Assembly: GCA_021796445.1 (NCBI GenBank)
Contig: JAKACB010000002.1
Location: 1-57,347 of the forward strand
Direction: 5' to 3'
From: Nanobdellota archaeon
GTDB taxonomy: Archaea; Nanoarchaeota; Nanoarchaeia; Parvarchaeales; Parvarchaeaceae
DNA: 57,347 bases
Below the pieces are notes generated by a model. The model saw only the letters and a list, made by a program, of their open reading frames with translations, was not told where the DNA came from and did no database searches. The translations under genes were made by a program, and so were the position numbers. Of this stretch, positions 24,034 to 33,229 are shown piece after piece (position 1 is the first letter of the stretch; every line of letters begins with the position of its first letter).

Positions 24034-26670
24034 ATGATAAAAATACTTAGCAAGCAATACTCTGATGAGAAGAGCCTTGCTGCCTTGAATCCGATCGTGA
24101 GAAAATGGTTTATCTCCAAGTTTAAAGAGTTGACCCCGCCGCAGAAGTTTTCTTTTAAGGTAATAAGCGATAGAAAAAATGTGCTTATAACTGCGCCTAC
24201 CGGAAGTGGCAAAACACTATCTGCGTTTATACCAATAATAAACAACTTGGTAAATCTTTCATTTGATAATAAGCTAAATGATGAAATAAAGTGCCTTTAC
24301 ATTTCCCCTTTAAGGGCATTGAACAACGACATATACAAAAACATTATTCTACCGATCGAAGACCTATACAAAAGTTCGGAATTAATTGATAAAAGAAATA
24401 TAACAATAGGCGTTAGGACAGGGGATACACCTCAAAATGAACGCAGGAAGCAGTTTGTCCATCCTCCAAACATATTCGTTACCACTCCAGAATCTCTTGC
24501 AATAATGTTGAATTCACCGAAATTCATCCAGAAATTTGTAAATTTGGAGTATGTGATAGTAGATGAACTGCATGAACTTGCAAACAGTAAGAGGGGTTCT
24601 CATCTTTCAATTTCATTGGAAAGGCTGGCAGATTCAATAAAGCATGATTTTGTACGAATAGGGTTAAGTGCGACAATATACCCATTGGACAGGGCGGCAA
24701 GCTTTCTTGTAGGCGCAAAAAGAAGCTGCGTTGTAGTTGATGCATCCTGGAGCAAGAAGATAAACGCCAAAGTAATCTCTCCAGTTAAAGATCTTATATA
24801 TTCAAACGAATCCGAAATAGATGAATCGATGTACGAGATAATCAACAATATAATAAAAAAGAATAGGACTACGCTCATATTCACAAACACAAGAAGCGGT
24901 ACGGAAAGGCTGGTTTTTAATCTTAAGAGAAGATTTGGATATACCGATGAGGAAGTATCAGCACACCATGGCTCCCTTTCCAGAGATGAAAGGTTCTCTG
25001 TTGAAGAGAAGTTAAAGAATGGAAAGCTAAAATGCGTGGTCTCCTCCACAAGTTTGGAGCTTGGTATTGACATAGGCAGCATAGACAACGTTATACAGAT
25101 AAACTCCCCAAAAAGCATAACAAGAGCACTGCAAAGAATTGGAAGGAGCGGACATGGTTTCAAGGATACTGCAAACGGTGATTTGATAATAAACAATAGG
25201 GATGACTTAGTGGAATGCACAGTTATGCTTTACGATGGTTTAAGGAGAAAATTGGATTCATTCACAATGCCTGAAAATCCCTTGGATGTATTGGCACAGC
25301 ACATAGTCGGCATGGCTTTGAACAGAATATGGGGTATTGATGAAGCATATTCACTTATAAAGCGGTCGTATCCTTTCAGAAATCTAGATAAAAGGGATTT
25401 TCTGGGTCTTATAAAATACCTTGCAGGTGAATATGTTCCACTGCGTGAAAGGTCAGTTTATGGAAAAATCTGGTTTGACAGCAGCTCAAACAAATTCGGA
25501 AAAAGAGGGAGGCTTACAAGACTCATATATTATACAAACATTGGTACCATACCGGATGAAGTTGCAATAAATGTTTATATCTGGGGTACAAAGAGAAAAA
25601 TAGGGAACATAGAAGAGGAGTTCCTTGAAAAACTGAAAAAAGGGGATGTTTTTGTATTGGGCGGGAAGGTCTACAAATTCCAAAGGTCCAGTGCTGCAGA
25701 TTGTTTTGTTTTGCCGGCAGCGGGGGAAAAACCAAACATACCCCCATGGTTTTCCGAGCAGCTTCCATTGAGCTACGAATTAGCGTTAGATATAGGTAAA
25801 TTCCGGAGAGAGTTCTCATCAATTGTAAGCAGGCTTCCAAGAGAGAAGTTCGTTTATAAGAATCAGAAAAAACTACCGGAAAAAGCAAGTAAGTACCTTG
25901 CTTCTATGCCAGCAGACAAAAATTCAATAGCTTCAATATATGAATACATAAAAGAGCAGGTATACTTCACAGGAAAAGTGCCCTCTGATAAGCTTATCCT
26001 AATAGAAAGAACAAGATACAATGAAAAAGAGTACACAATATTCCATTCTCTGTTTGGCAGGAGGGTAAACGATGCATTGTCTAGAGTCTTTGCGTTCATT
26101 CTAAGCGACAGACTGGGAGAGGAAGTTGCTTTGGTAATAAACGACAATGGGTTTGCATTGATTTCCAATGAAAAAATGAATGATTCTATCATTAAAAGCG
26201 TCATAGAATCTGCCACTAAAGCGGATATACAGAATATAATCGCGGAGAACATAAAAAGAACCGAAATACTGAGAAGAAGATTTAGACATGCAGCCGCTAG
26301 AGGATTGATGATACTTAGGAATTACAGGGGGCACAGGATAAGGGTGGAAAGGCAGCAGATAAATGCACAGGCTCTTCTAAGGATAATAAGCGAGATGGAC
26401 GAGAACTTTCCAATATTGAAGGAGGCTTACAGGGAGATAGAAGAGGATGTGATGGACATGAGCAATGCTTCTAGGATATTGAAAGAAATAAAAACAAAAA
26501 GCATAAAGTACTCAATAATAGATACCCCAGTGCCGTCTCCATTTTCACACAGTCTTATAACAATGGGGGAAAGTGATGTGGTCTCAATAAAAAACAAGAA
26601 GGAATACGTTAGAAGGCTACATAAACTGGTATTGGAAAAAATAAGGGAGAATCAAAATGCAAATAAATGA
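24034..26670 (+). CDS. lhr: Large ATP-dependent helicase Lhr
   Basis: Superfamily 2 DNA helicase linked to recombination and repair in archaea. Motifs: APTGSGKTLSAF (Walker A), ISPLRALNND, TTPESLA, VDELHEL (motif II), IGLSAT (motif III), SSTSLELGIDIGSID and RIGRSGH (motif VI). The 878-residue length covers the RecA pair, the winged helix and the Lhr-specific C-terminal domain (Lhr-core), without the bacterial extension. A phosphoesterase gene overlaps its 3' end by 14 bases. A TATA-like aattaaatact lies about 28 bases before the ATG. Confidence 0.95.
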   Translation: MIKILSKQYSDEKSLAALNPIVRKWFISKFKELTPPQKFSFKVISDRKNVLITAPTGSGKTLSAFIPIINNLVNLSFDNKLNDEIKCLYISPLRALNNDIYKNIILPIEDLYKSSELIDKRNITIGVRTGDTPQNERRKQFVHPPNIFVTTPESLAIMLNSPKFIQKFVNLEYVIVDELHELANSKRGSHLSISLERLADSIKHDFVRIGLSATIYPLDRAASFLVGAKRSCVVVDASWSKKINAKVISPVKDLIYSNESEIDESMYEIINNIIKKNRTTLIFTNTRSGTERLVFNLKRRFGYTDEEVSAHHGSLSRDERFSVEEKLKNGKLKCVVSSTSLELGIDIGSIDNVIQINSPKSITRALQRIGRSGHGFKDTANGDLIINNRDDLVECTVMLYDGLRRKLDSFTMPENPLDVLAQHIVGMALNRIWGIDEAYSLIKRSYPFRNLDKRDFLGLIKYLAGEYVPLRERSVYGKIWFDSSSNKFGKRGRLTRLIYYTNIGTIPDEVAINVYIWGTKRKIGNIEEEFLEKLKKGDVFVLGGKVYKFQRSSAADCFVLPAAGEKPNIPPWFSEQLPLSYELALDIGKFRREFSSIVSRLPREKFVYKNQKKLPEKASKYLASMPADKNSIASIYEYIKEQVYFTGKVPSDKLILIERTRYNEKEYTIFHSLFGRRVNDALSRVFAFILSDRLGEEVALVINDNGFALISNEKMNDSIIKSVIESATKADIQNIIAENIKRTEILRRRFRHAAARGLMILRNYRGHRIRVERQQINAQALLRIISEMDENFPILKEAYREIEEDVMDMSNASRILKEIKTKSIKYSIIDTPVPSPFSHSLITMGESDVVSIKNKKEYVRRLHKLVLEKIRENQNANK

Positions 26671-27400
26671 ATCGATAGAACTTCTGGAAGGCATGCCAAT
26701 AGCTTACATAAAACCGCTTGATTCACTTATCATATCAGATACCCACCTTGGGTATGAAGGACAGATGTCTGCAGTCGGTACTTTGATACCAAGCAGAAAC
26801 CTGCAGTTCATAGAAAACATAATACGAAATGCTGCAATGTCTACAGGCGCAGATCGGGTTATAGTAACTGGTGATCTAAAGAACGACTTTTCAGACTTAA
26901 AGTATTATGAAAGAAAAGAGATAGGGGAACTTATAGAATTCTGCAAAAGTATCTCCATAAAACTGCTTCTGATAAAGGGAAATCATGACAATTACCTTGA
27001 TAGGATAAAAAACAGCTATGACGTGGAGATAATAAAGGATTACTTGCTTGAAAAAGGGTTTTACATTGCGCATGGAGACGAGCTGCCGAAATGTGAGGCT
27101 GACACTTATATCATAGGCCATGAACATCCAAGCATAATAATCTACAGGTTTACAGGATCGGGGGAGAAAATGAAGGCCTTTCTTTATGGTGATACAAACA
27201 ATGGGAAAAAGTTGCTGGTTTTACCGGCTTGCAGCATATTTGCACCCGGTAGCAATATAAACGAAGAGAAAAAAGAAGAACTGCTCTCTCCATTTCTAAA
27301 GGAAATGTGTGATGTAAATGAGTTAAATGCAATCTGCATATCGGAAGGAGAAAATCTCAATTTTGGAAAGATAAAGGACTTAAGGGATATAATAGTCTAA
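26657..27400 (+). CDS. Lhr-associated metallophosphoesterase
   Basis: Calcineurin-like phosphoesterase, probably a nuclease. The five metal-binding blocks are present: IISDTHLG (Asp28, His30), VTGDLKND, IKGNHDN, IAHGDE and GHEHP. The gene begins inside lhr (14-base overlap, with gggaga just upstream of its ATG). Pairing of Lhr with a phosphoesterase of this type is known in bacteria and archaea and suggests a joint role in DNA repair. Its 3' end overlaps the convergent hydrolase gene by four bases. The C-terminal part after GHEHP is about 80 residues. Confidence 0.9.
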   Translation: MQINESIELLEGMPIAYIKPLDSLIISDTHLGYEGQMSAVGTLIPSRNLQFIENIIRNAAMSTGADRVIVTGDLKNDFSDLKYYERKEIGELIEFCKSISIKLLLIKGNHDNYLDRIKNSYDVEIIKDYLLEKGFYIAHGDELPKCEADTYIIGHEHPSIIIYRFTGSGEKMKAFLYGDTNNGKKLLVLPACSIFAPGSNINEEKKEELLSPFLKEMCDVNELNAICISEGENLNFGKIKDLRDIIV

Positions 27401-28194
27401 TCATCAATAATTAACTGGTATATATTTAGGTTTTGGTGCCTAGAATGTGGTTTAATGAATTCAAATGGAATGTCTTTGTCGTACCCTCCTTTTTCCGAGT
27501 AATCTATTTCCCTCTTTTTAAATAAATCCTTAAAGTCCACAAGGTCTACATTTGAACTTGGGTCATAATTTTCATTTGTTTTTATAACGTAGGTTTTCTT
27601 TCCTTTTGGTGTGCCGTCAGAGCATATTAAGTATCCGCCTTTTTTTACAGCCAGGTTCGTTATCCTAATCCCGCTGGAAACTAGTATCTGCAGGTCAAGA
27701 TTTCTTTTTCCTTGCCGGTATAAACTACCCGAATCTGCGCATATCTCTACGCCTATCCTAAGGTTTTTCCATTCAAAGTCGTTGGTCATTGAGTAATCCC
27801 TTCCGATGAGCTCATAATTCCCATTGTTAAAGAAGGAAGTTCCACCATCAGTTGTCTTTATCGTTGAAAATATGACATTTCCGTCATAAATTACAGGCAG
27901 AAAATTGTACATTTTTCGGTTTTTTGTGTATATAACCGCAGTGCCTACTACAGCAAGTTCCTCCGTTTTATTTGTTGCGTTTTTCAGTCTGCCAAATAGT
28001 TTTTTCAGTTCCTCATGGGAATAAGGAATCTCATTGCTAAACCTGTTATCCATAAGACTCCATTCAGGCCCGACTATTATGTCTAAATCGAATTTTCTTG
28101 CCTTCTCAAGCACATCTAGTGTTTTTTCCAGGCTGGAATACTTTGGCTTGTTTGTGTTTATGTCTATTACACCTACTTTTAACGATTTTGACAT
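27397..28194 (-). CDS. Nitrilase-superfamily (CN hydrolase) protein, copy 1
   Basis: The Glu-Lys-Cys triad of carbon-nitrogen hydrolases can be placed: VGPEWSL (Glu44), FSTIKT (Lys113) and GVEICADSG (Cys152). The nucleophile region departs from the usual x-x-ICYD-x-x-FPE form. A second gene at 41115 encodes a protein with the same three blocks (IGPEWSL, YNVMPVIRNGEVI, VEICADAG), so the two are paralogues of a divergent branch. At 265 residues it is full length. It probably cleaves an amide or nitrile, but the substrate is unknown. It is cytosolic and monocistronic, overlapping the phosphoesterase 3' end by four bases. Confidence 0.8.
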   Translation of the reverse strand: MSKSLKVGVIDINTNKPKYSSLEKTLDVLEKARKFDLDIIVGPEWSLMDNRFSNEIPYSHEELKKLFGRLKNATNKTEELAVVGTAVIYTKNRKMYNFLPVIYDGNVIFSTIKTTDGGTSFFNNGNYELIGRDYSMTNDFEWKNLRIGVEICADSGSLYRQGKRNLDLQILVSSGIRITNLAVKKGGYLICSDGTPKGKKTYVIKTNENYDPSSNVDLVDFKDLFKKREIDYSEKGGYDKDIPFEFIKPHSRHQNLNIYQLIIDD

Positions 28195-28281
28195 ATTTAA
28201 TCTAGAATTTAGCAGCTATTAATACGTTTGGTATTACTTCAGGTTCTTTGAGTAAATGCTTATTCGAGCTAATCCTGTTTT

Positions 28282-28296
28282 AATCATTAAATGATT
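28282..28296. repeat. Perfect palindrome AATCATT-A-AATGATT
   Basis: A 7-1-7 palindrome in the 203-base gap between two divergent genes, about 100 bases upstream of alaX. It could be a regulator site. The rest of the gap shows only AT-rich sequence and a TATA-like attatttatag near 28364. Confidence 0.3.
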
Positions 28297-28397
28297 TCTT
28301 TTTTAATCTTAAGCATTTTTGATAAGCACAAGCTGTAAATCTATAGAAAATATACCTGTTCTTAATTATTTATAGAATTAAATCTTATTCTGATGCT

Positions 28398-29114
28398 ATG
28401 ACAGAAAAACTATATCTTAAGGATTCTTATCTAAGGGAAACGAATGCAAAGATAACAAACATAAACGGCAGTGAAATTACAGTAGATACTGACCTTTTTT
28501 ACCCAAGTGGCGGGGGCCAACCTGCAGACAGTGGAAAGGTATTGCATAAGGAAAACGAATATGCTGTAAATGAAATTAAAAAAGACGGGGAAAACATAGT
28601 TTTGGTGTTAGATAAAGCAATAGATGCAAAGGAAGGGGATGAAATCAAGGAAATAATTGACTGGGACAAAAGGTATGCGCACATGAAATTGCATACTGCT
28701 ATCCATATAATAGATGGTGTGCTAGAGCGGGACTATAATTCAAGCCTTATAACTGGCAACCAGATATACGATGACAGAGCAAGGATTGACATAAGTATGG
28801 ATGGCCTGACAAAGGAACTGGCATCTGGAATCATAGAGAAGGCGAATTCTGTTATATCTGAAGGACATGAAGTAAACGTAAAGTTTTTAACGAAGGAGGG
28901 GGCGGCAAATAAGAACCTTGTAAGAACGCAGCCGGGAAGGGAATTGATGAGCAAACTGGATATCATACGGGTAATAGAAATAGCTGGGCTAGATGAGCAG
29001 ATGGATGGAGGAACGCATGTTAAAAACACGAGGGAAGTCGGACACATCACCTTGGAAAGCTTTGAAAACAAGGGGAAACGGAATAAACGCCTTTACATTA
29101 ATTTAAATGACTAA
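28398..29114 (+). CDS. alaX: AlaX-type alanyl-tRNA editing protein
   Basis: Free-standing editing domain that removes Ser or Gly mischarged onto tRNA-Ala. The N-terminal glycine-rich part FYPSGGGQPADSG belongs to the medium AlaX form. The zinc site is HTAIH (His99, His103) plus DGGTH (Asp203, His207). Asp203 takes the place of the Cys of the commonest CGGTH form, a substitution I believe occurs in archaeal AlaX. The 238-residue length fits AlaX-M. A TATA-like stretch lies about 28 bases upstream. No alaS is in the window. Confidence 0.92.
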   Translation: MTEKLYLKDSYLRETNAKITNINGSEITVDTDLFYPSGGGQPADSGKVLHKENEYAVNEIKKDGENIVLVLDKAIDAKEGDEIKEIIDWDKRYAHMKLHTAIHIIDGVLERDYNSSLITGNQIYDDRARIDISMDGLTKELASGIIEKANSVISEGHEVNVKFLTKEGAANKNLVRTQPGRELMSKLDIIRVIEIAGLDEQMDGGTHVKNTREVGHITLESFENKGKRNKRLYINLND

Positions 29115-29205
29115 AAATGTTTTGCATATAATCTTTCACTAAATAATAATCTACCATTTCTAAATATGATTCAAATATTTAAGCTACTGTTGTTTATCAA
29201 TTGTT

Positions 29206-30510
29206 ATGGCAAATAAAGTAATAGTAATAGGTGCCGGCGCAACTGGTTCTTTCATCACACACGATCTAGCCAGCAGAGGATTCGACGTTACGGTTATAGA
29301 AAAAGGAAATATCATTGGAGGGACAAGCGGAAAGTTCCATGGAATGCTTCACAGCGGCGCAAGATACGCAATGAATGATGTCAAGGCAGCGCAGGAAAGC
29401 ATAGCGGACAATAAAGTTATCTCTGAGATAGCACCGTTCTGCATAGAAAACACGGGGGGTTTATTCGTAGCTTTGAATGAAGAAGACCTCTCTTTCCAAA
29501 GCAAATTCGAAGAAGGGTGCAAGCAATCCAATATACCTATAGAAAATTTAAGCATAGAATCTGCCCTAAAAGAAGAGCCTTTTCTCAATAATTCAGTAAA
29601 AGCAGTATATAGAGTACCTGACAAGGTAATAAACTCATTTAGATTTATAACAAGTTTGCTCCTTACTGCAAAAAGAGAATCTGCAAAGGTTTTGCTGAAT
29701 ACAGAGGTATTGGAATTTATAAAAGAAGGAAATGATGTAAAGGGTGTTAAAATAAAAAACAACAATACTGGACAGGTAAGCGAATTGAAGGCAGACTTGG
29801 TTGTAAATGCAAGTGGAGCATGGGCATCAAAGCTTATAGACGAAAAATTGGGAATAAAAAGCATAGAAATGATACTTTCAGCAGGTACGATGGCAGTCAT
29901 AAATAGAAGGTTCACAAAGCACATAATAAATAGGTTAAGGGAACCTTCTGACGGCGATATAGTCGTGCCTTTCTTCAATGATTCAATTATAGGAACTACC
30001 GCATTTATCGTTGATGATCCAGAGAAATTTGACGTTGACAAAGAGGACATAAGCTTTCTGCAGAAAGCCGGCAGTGAAATGTTGCCGATTCTTGCAAATT
30101 ACCCGGTTTACAGATACTACGCCGGAGTAAGGCCGTTGATAGCCGCAGGAGAAAACGATGACAGCAGGAAGGCCAGCAGGGATTTCAAAATATTCGATCA
30201 TTCTGCTACAGACAATGTAAACGGAATAATAAGCATCGTCGGCGGTAAATTAAGTACTTCAAGGATAATGGCAAAGGAAATCGGAGATTTTATCGGAAAT
30301 AAGATGGGTAACAAAACCGAATCAAAGACTGATAAGATAAAGCTTTACTGGCCGCAGGTTAACAGTGAAAACATTGCTGAGATGGCAAAGTCTCTGTCAT
30401 TAAACAGGGATTTTCTTTCTGAAATGGTAAATGAATCGGCGGGTAAAACCTATTCTGATATGTATTCCAATGCAATGGATTTGCTGTATTCGAGGGAGTT
30501 GTTTAATTGA
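29206..30510 (+). CDS. glpA: FAD-dependent glycerol-3-phosphate dehydrogenase (GlpA-like)
   Basis: Oxidises sn-glycerol-3-phosphate to dihydroxyacetone phosphate and passes electrons onward. The N-terminal Rossmann FAD site is VIGAGATGSFITHDLASRG, followed by GGTSGKFHGMLHSGARYA, which matches the GlpA/GlpD flavin-binding signature, and IVGGKLSTSR near the C-terminus closes the FAD domain. At 434 residues it is shorter than E. coli GlpA, lacking the C-terminal bfd-like domain, and no GlpB or GlpC is nearby, so its electron acceptor is unclear. A CoxG-like gene starts one base after its stop. Together with glpK it completes entry of glycerol into central metabolism. Confidence 0.88.
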   Translation: MANKVIVIGAGATGSFITHDLASRGFDVTVIEKGNIIGGTSGKFHGMLHSGARYAMNDVKAAQESIADNKVISEIAPFCIENTGGLFVALNEEDLSFQSKFEEGCKQSNIPIENLSIESALKEEPFLNNSVKAVYRVPDKVINSFRFITSLLLTAKRESAKVLLNTEVLEFIKEGNDVKGVKIKNNNTGQVSELKADLVVNASGAWASKLIDEKLGIKSIEMILSAGTMAVINRRFTKHIINRLREPSDGDIVVPFFNDSIIGTTAFIVDDPEKFDVDKEDISFLQKAGSEMLPILANYPVYRYYAGVRPLIAAGENDDSRKASRDFKIFDHSATDNVNGIISIVGGKLSTSRIMAKEIGDFIGNKMGNKTESKTDKIKLYWPQVNSENIAEMAKSLSLNRDFLSEMVNESAGKTYSDMYSNAMDLLYSRELFN

Positions 30511-30511
30511 T

Positions 30512-30976
30512 ATGGAAATGAAGGGAAGTTTTACAGTAGACTACAAAGTTGAAAAAGTTTGGGACATAGTATCGGATGCAAACAAGTTTGCAAAATGCCT
30601 GCCTAATGTGGTTTCTACAGAAGTAAACGGCGATAACTTTCAGTTGTCATTCAAGGCAGACGCAAAAAAATACACATCGAAGTTCCTTGGTGCCAGCTAT
30701 CTTTCTAACCTTAACATCAAATTTTCTGCGCAATTGAAGGAAAAGCAGGAAAATAAGCATATGTTGATACAGGGAGATGGCTCCACAATCGGTTTGAAGT
30801 TTTCCCTTGCTCTTTACATTGATTTAAGCGCACAGGATTCTTCTACTAAAATAGACTGGAAGGCCGATATAGAGCTTGGCAGGATGGCAAAGCTTTTCGG
30901 TGAAGATGTAGTAAACCAGGCGGTAACCGACGTAGTAAACCAGACAATAGATAACTTGAAAGCTATACTTAAATAA
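30512..30976 (+). CDS. CoxG-like SRPBCC-fold protein
   Basis: 154 residues; the start is the ATG at 30512, one base after the glpA stop. The frame extends upstream to 30431 only by overlapping glpA. The N-terminus MKGSFTVDYKVEKVWDIVSDANKFAKCLPNV and the C-terminal long helix are the pattern of carbon-monoxide-dehydrogenase subunit G and related START-like lipid or cofactor-binding proteins. CoxG helps recruit CO dehydrogenase to the membrane. Tight linkage with the flavoenzyme suggests an analogous membrane or quinone-handling role here; this is inference. Confidence 0.8.
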   Translation: MEMKGSFTVDYKVEKVWDIVSDANKFAKCLPNVVSTEVNGDNFQLSFKADAKKYTSKFLGASYLSNLNIKFSAQLKEKQENKHMLIQGDGSTIGLKFSLALYIDLSAQDSSTKIDWKADIELGRMAKLFGEDVVNQAVTDVVNQTIDNLKAILK

Positions 30977-31034
30977 ATTTAAAGTTAAAATAGAACAGCT
31001 TATATATTCAGGACTTTTGAAAATATTATAAATC

Positions 31035-32504
31035 ATGAAAAGCACTGGAACTACCAAAGACGTAGACATAAATGGCAGCTTTAAGAATGAAAATTTAATA
31101 CTTTCAGTTCTTGTAATAAGCGTATTGATGGCTTCAATAGACTCTACTATAGTCCTACTTGCCTTTCCGGCAATAACACAGGCACTGCATTCTAACCTAT
31201 CAACCATAATCTGGGTTATCCTGATATACCTTCTTGTCACGGCAGTTGCTGCTACTCAGCTTGGCAGAATAGGAGACATTTTTGGTAGGTCAAGGGTTTT
31301 TAATTCAGGCATAGCAATATTCACTATCTTTTCCTTTATGTGCGGTATTGCTCCGACAGATATTACATTAATTATATTCAGAGGTTTCCAAGCCGTAGGC
31401 GGTGCAATGATGACCGCAAACAGCGGAGCAATAATAGCCGATACTTTTAGAAGGGAAAGGCTTGGCAAAGCATACGGCTTTACAGGCATGGGCTGGAATG
31501 TCGGCGCAATGCTTGGAATAGTCCTTGGGGGGATAATAACCACTTTCATTGGCTACAGGTATATCTTTTTCATCAATGTTCCAATAGGCATAGTTCTTTT
31601 AGCTCTTGCTCTCAAATACATAAAGGACAATAAAAGAGAGCATGAAAAGCTTGATATCGCAGGGATGAGCCTTTTGGGTATAACGCTTTCCATGATATTG
31701 TACGCAGGAGTAAGGATAGCATCAGTTGGATTGAATTACACAAACGTTTCCATACTTGTAGCAGGTTTCATATTGTTAATTCCATTCTATTTCAGGGAAA
31801 AGGTCTTTGTGAATCCAGTAATAAAGTTTTCAATGTTCAAGAACAAGGTGTTCAAGAATTCTGTTTTAGCGTCGATGTTCCAGGGCCTTGGTTTTATGGG
31901 AGTAGCCTTTATGCTTATAATGTATCTACAGGGCGTTCGAGGTTTAACGCCGTTTTATGCTTCCCTGCTTCTTCTTCCAGGTTACATACTAAGCGGCATA
32001 CTCTCTCCATTTATGGGAAGGTATTCTGATAAATATGGCGCAAGGCTCCTTGCGACTCTTGGCTTATTAGTAATGATAGCAGGAATAACTGTCTATTTTG
32101 CATTGACTGCAACCTCTAGTGTATACATAGTCCTTATAGACTCAGCAATAACTGGTTTTGGAGGCTCGATGTTCTGGCCTGCTAACAACAGTGCAGTAAT
32201 GAAAAGCAGCGAAGCTGGCAGGTTTGGAACGGCTTCCGGTGTTTTAAGGCTGTTTGGAAGCATGGGCATAATGGGGAGTTTTATAATAGTTATAGTCACA
32301 GCAACTTTAGCAATTCCGAGGTATCTAGCATTTGAGATATTTGTAGGGACTTCTAAATTGATAGGAGGAATAACAAAGGGATTCATAACCGGTATGCATT
32401 TTTCTTTTGTTTTTCTCATAATAATGCTTGCGATTGCTGCTTTGCTTTCTCTTACACGGGGAAATGAAAATATGGCAGAAAAAGTTAAAAATAATCACTT
32501 ATAA
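31035..32504 (+). CDS. MFS drug efflux transporter, 14-helix DHA2 (EmrB/QacA) type
   Basis: 489 residues with about 14 hydrophobic segments. Early helix 1 carries VLMASIDSTIVLLAFPAI (D-x-T-I-V signature of DHA2), the loop carries GRIGDIFGRSRV, and FRGFQAVGGAMMTANSGAIIADTF is motif B to C. Likely exports drugs or lipophilic compounds using the proton gradient. The N-terminus is preceded by about 25 hydrophilic residues. It is transcribed alone, 58 bases after the CoxG-like gene. Confidence 0.9.
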   Translation: MKSTGTTKDVDINGSFKNENLILSVLVISVLMASIDSTIVLLAFPAITQALHSNLSTIIWVILIYLLVTAVAATQLGRIGDIFGRSRVFNSGIAIFTIFSFMCGIAPTDITLIIFRGFQAVGGAMMTANSGAIIADTFRRERLGKAYGFTGMGWNVGAMLGIVLGGIITTFIGYRYIFFINVPIGIVLLALALKYIKDNKREHEKLDIAGMSLLGITLSMILYAGVRIASVGLNYTNVSILVAGFILLIPFYFREKVFVNPVIKFSMFKNKVFKNSVLASMFQGLGFMGVAFMLIMYLQGVRGLTPFYASLLLLPGYILSGILSPFMGRYSDKYGARLLATLGLLVMIAGITVYFALTATSSVYIVLIDSAITGFGGSMFWPANNSAVMKSSEAGRFGTASGVLRLFGSMGIMGSFIIVIVTATLAIPRYLAFEIFVGTSKLIGGITKGFITGMHFSFVFLIIMLAIAALLSLTRGNENMAEKVKNNHL

Positions 32505-32558
32505 GTAATACAAAGCTTTAAATACTAGTTGTCATCTAAATAAAGAAAGGTGAAAAAT

Positions 32559-33038
32559 ATGAAACTAAATGACATTTTAAAAAATGAAAAAGGACCAAAA
32601 AGCATTGGAAACAGCGGTTATTACGGATTGTATAACACATTTGAAAAACTGAAAAACAGCGGAATAAAGGAAAACCAGCTGGAAAAATACGCTAGTTACA
32701 TGGTCAAACACATAGAAGGCTACACTCCAAGAGAGTTGATTTACTTTGTTGGCACTAAAATAGAAGAAGTAACTTCAGACGAAGAAAAGAAGCTTTTAAG
32801 CATATATAACAAGGCGGCATGGAACAACATTGCAAAAAAATACCGGATGGAAAAATTCTTTGAATCCGGAAAAGAAGGCTATCTCTCAAAGGTAAAGGAT
32901 TACTTGCTTGATAAATACGATAAACTGTCAAATGGTTTATATACAGCTATAGACAAATACGCATCTAAACTAAAAGGAAATGATGACTACAGTGAAAGAA
33001 ACAATGGATTAAAAATGACATACAGTGAAAAGAATTAA
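32559..33038 (+). CDS. Hypothetical protein, 159 residues
   Basis: Not recognised. The GTG at 32550 belongs to the Shine-Dalgarno aaaggtg, so the ATG at 32559 is the start. The protein is soluble, basic and mostly helical, with many Lys, Tyr, Asn and Glu; the segment HIEGYTPRELIYFVGTKIEEVTSDEEKKLL suggests a small helical bundle. Its last four bases overlap the convergent membrane gene. An upstream TATA-like tttaaatac lies about 40 bases before the start, so it has a true leader with a ribosome-binding site. Confidence 0.65.
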   Translation: MKLNDILKNEKGPKSIGNSGYYGLYNTFEKLKNSGIKENQLEKYASYMVKHIEGYTPRELIYFVGTKIEEVTSDEEKKLLSIYNKAAWNNIAKKYRMEKFFESGKEGYLSKVKDYLLDKYDKLSNGLYTAIDKYASKLKGNDDYSERNNGLKMTYSEKN

Positions 33039-33229
33039 CTGTGCCTGCGCATTGCAAAAAAGAAGGAAAAGAATACAACTACCTCTATTACTATTATAAA
33101 AGACATAGAAAGCAACGATGGGTTGTTTTGGAACCTATTAGGGGCAAGAAGGAAGATTATTATGAATGCTGTTACAAGTGAAGCAATTCCTGCAAAGAAA
33201 GCATAAAATATATCCTCCCTCCCTATCAT
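33035..33229 (-). CDS. Small membrane protein, two helices, coupled to helicase-nuclease gene
   Basis: 64 residues with two transmembrane helices (about 8-28 and 40-58) and a short basic end (AMRRHS). Its ATG overlaps the stop of the helicase-nuclease gene by four bases, so the two are co-translated. Not recognised; its link to the helicase may be only positional. Confidence 0.6.
   Translation of the reverse strand: MIGREDIFYAFFAGIASLVTAFIIIFLLAPNRFQNNPSLLSMSFIIVIEVVVFFSFFFAMRRHS

Noticed and set aside
24600..25220. 206-codon minus-strand ORF within lhr
   Set aside because: Antisense to conserved helicase motifs; no start signal.
29349..30050. 233-codon minus-strand ORF
   Set aside because: Antisense to the glycerol-3-phosphate dehydrogenase gene, with no supporting features.
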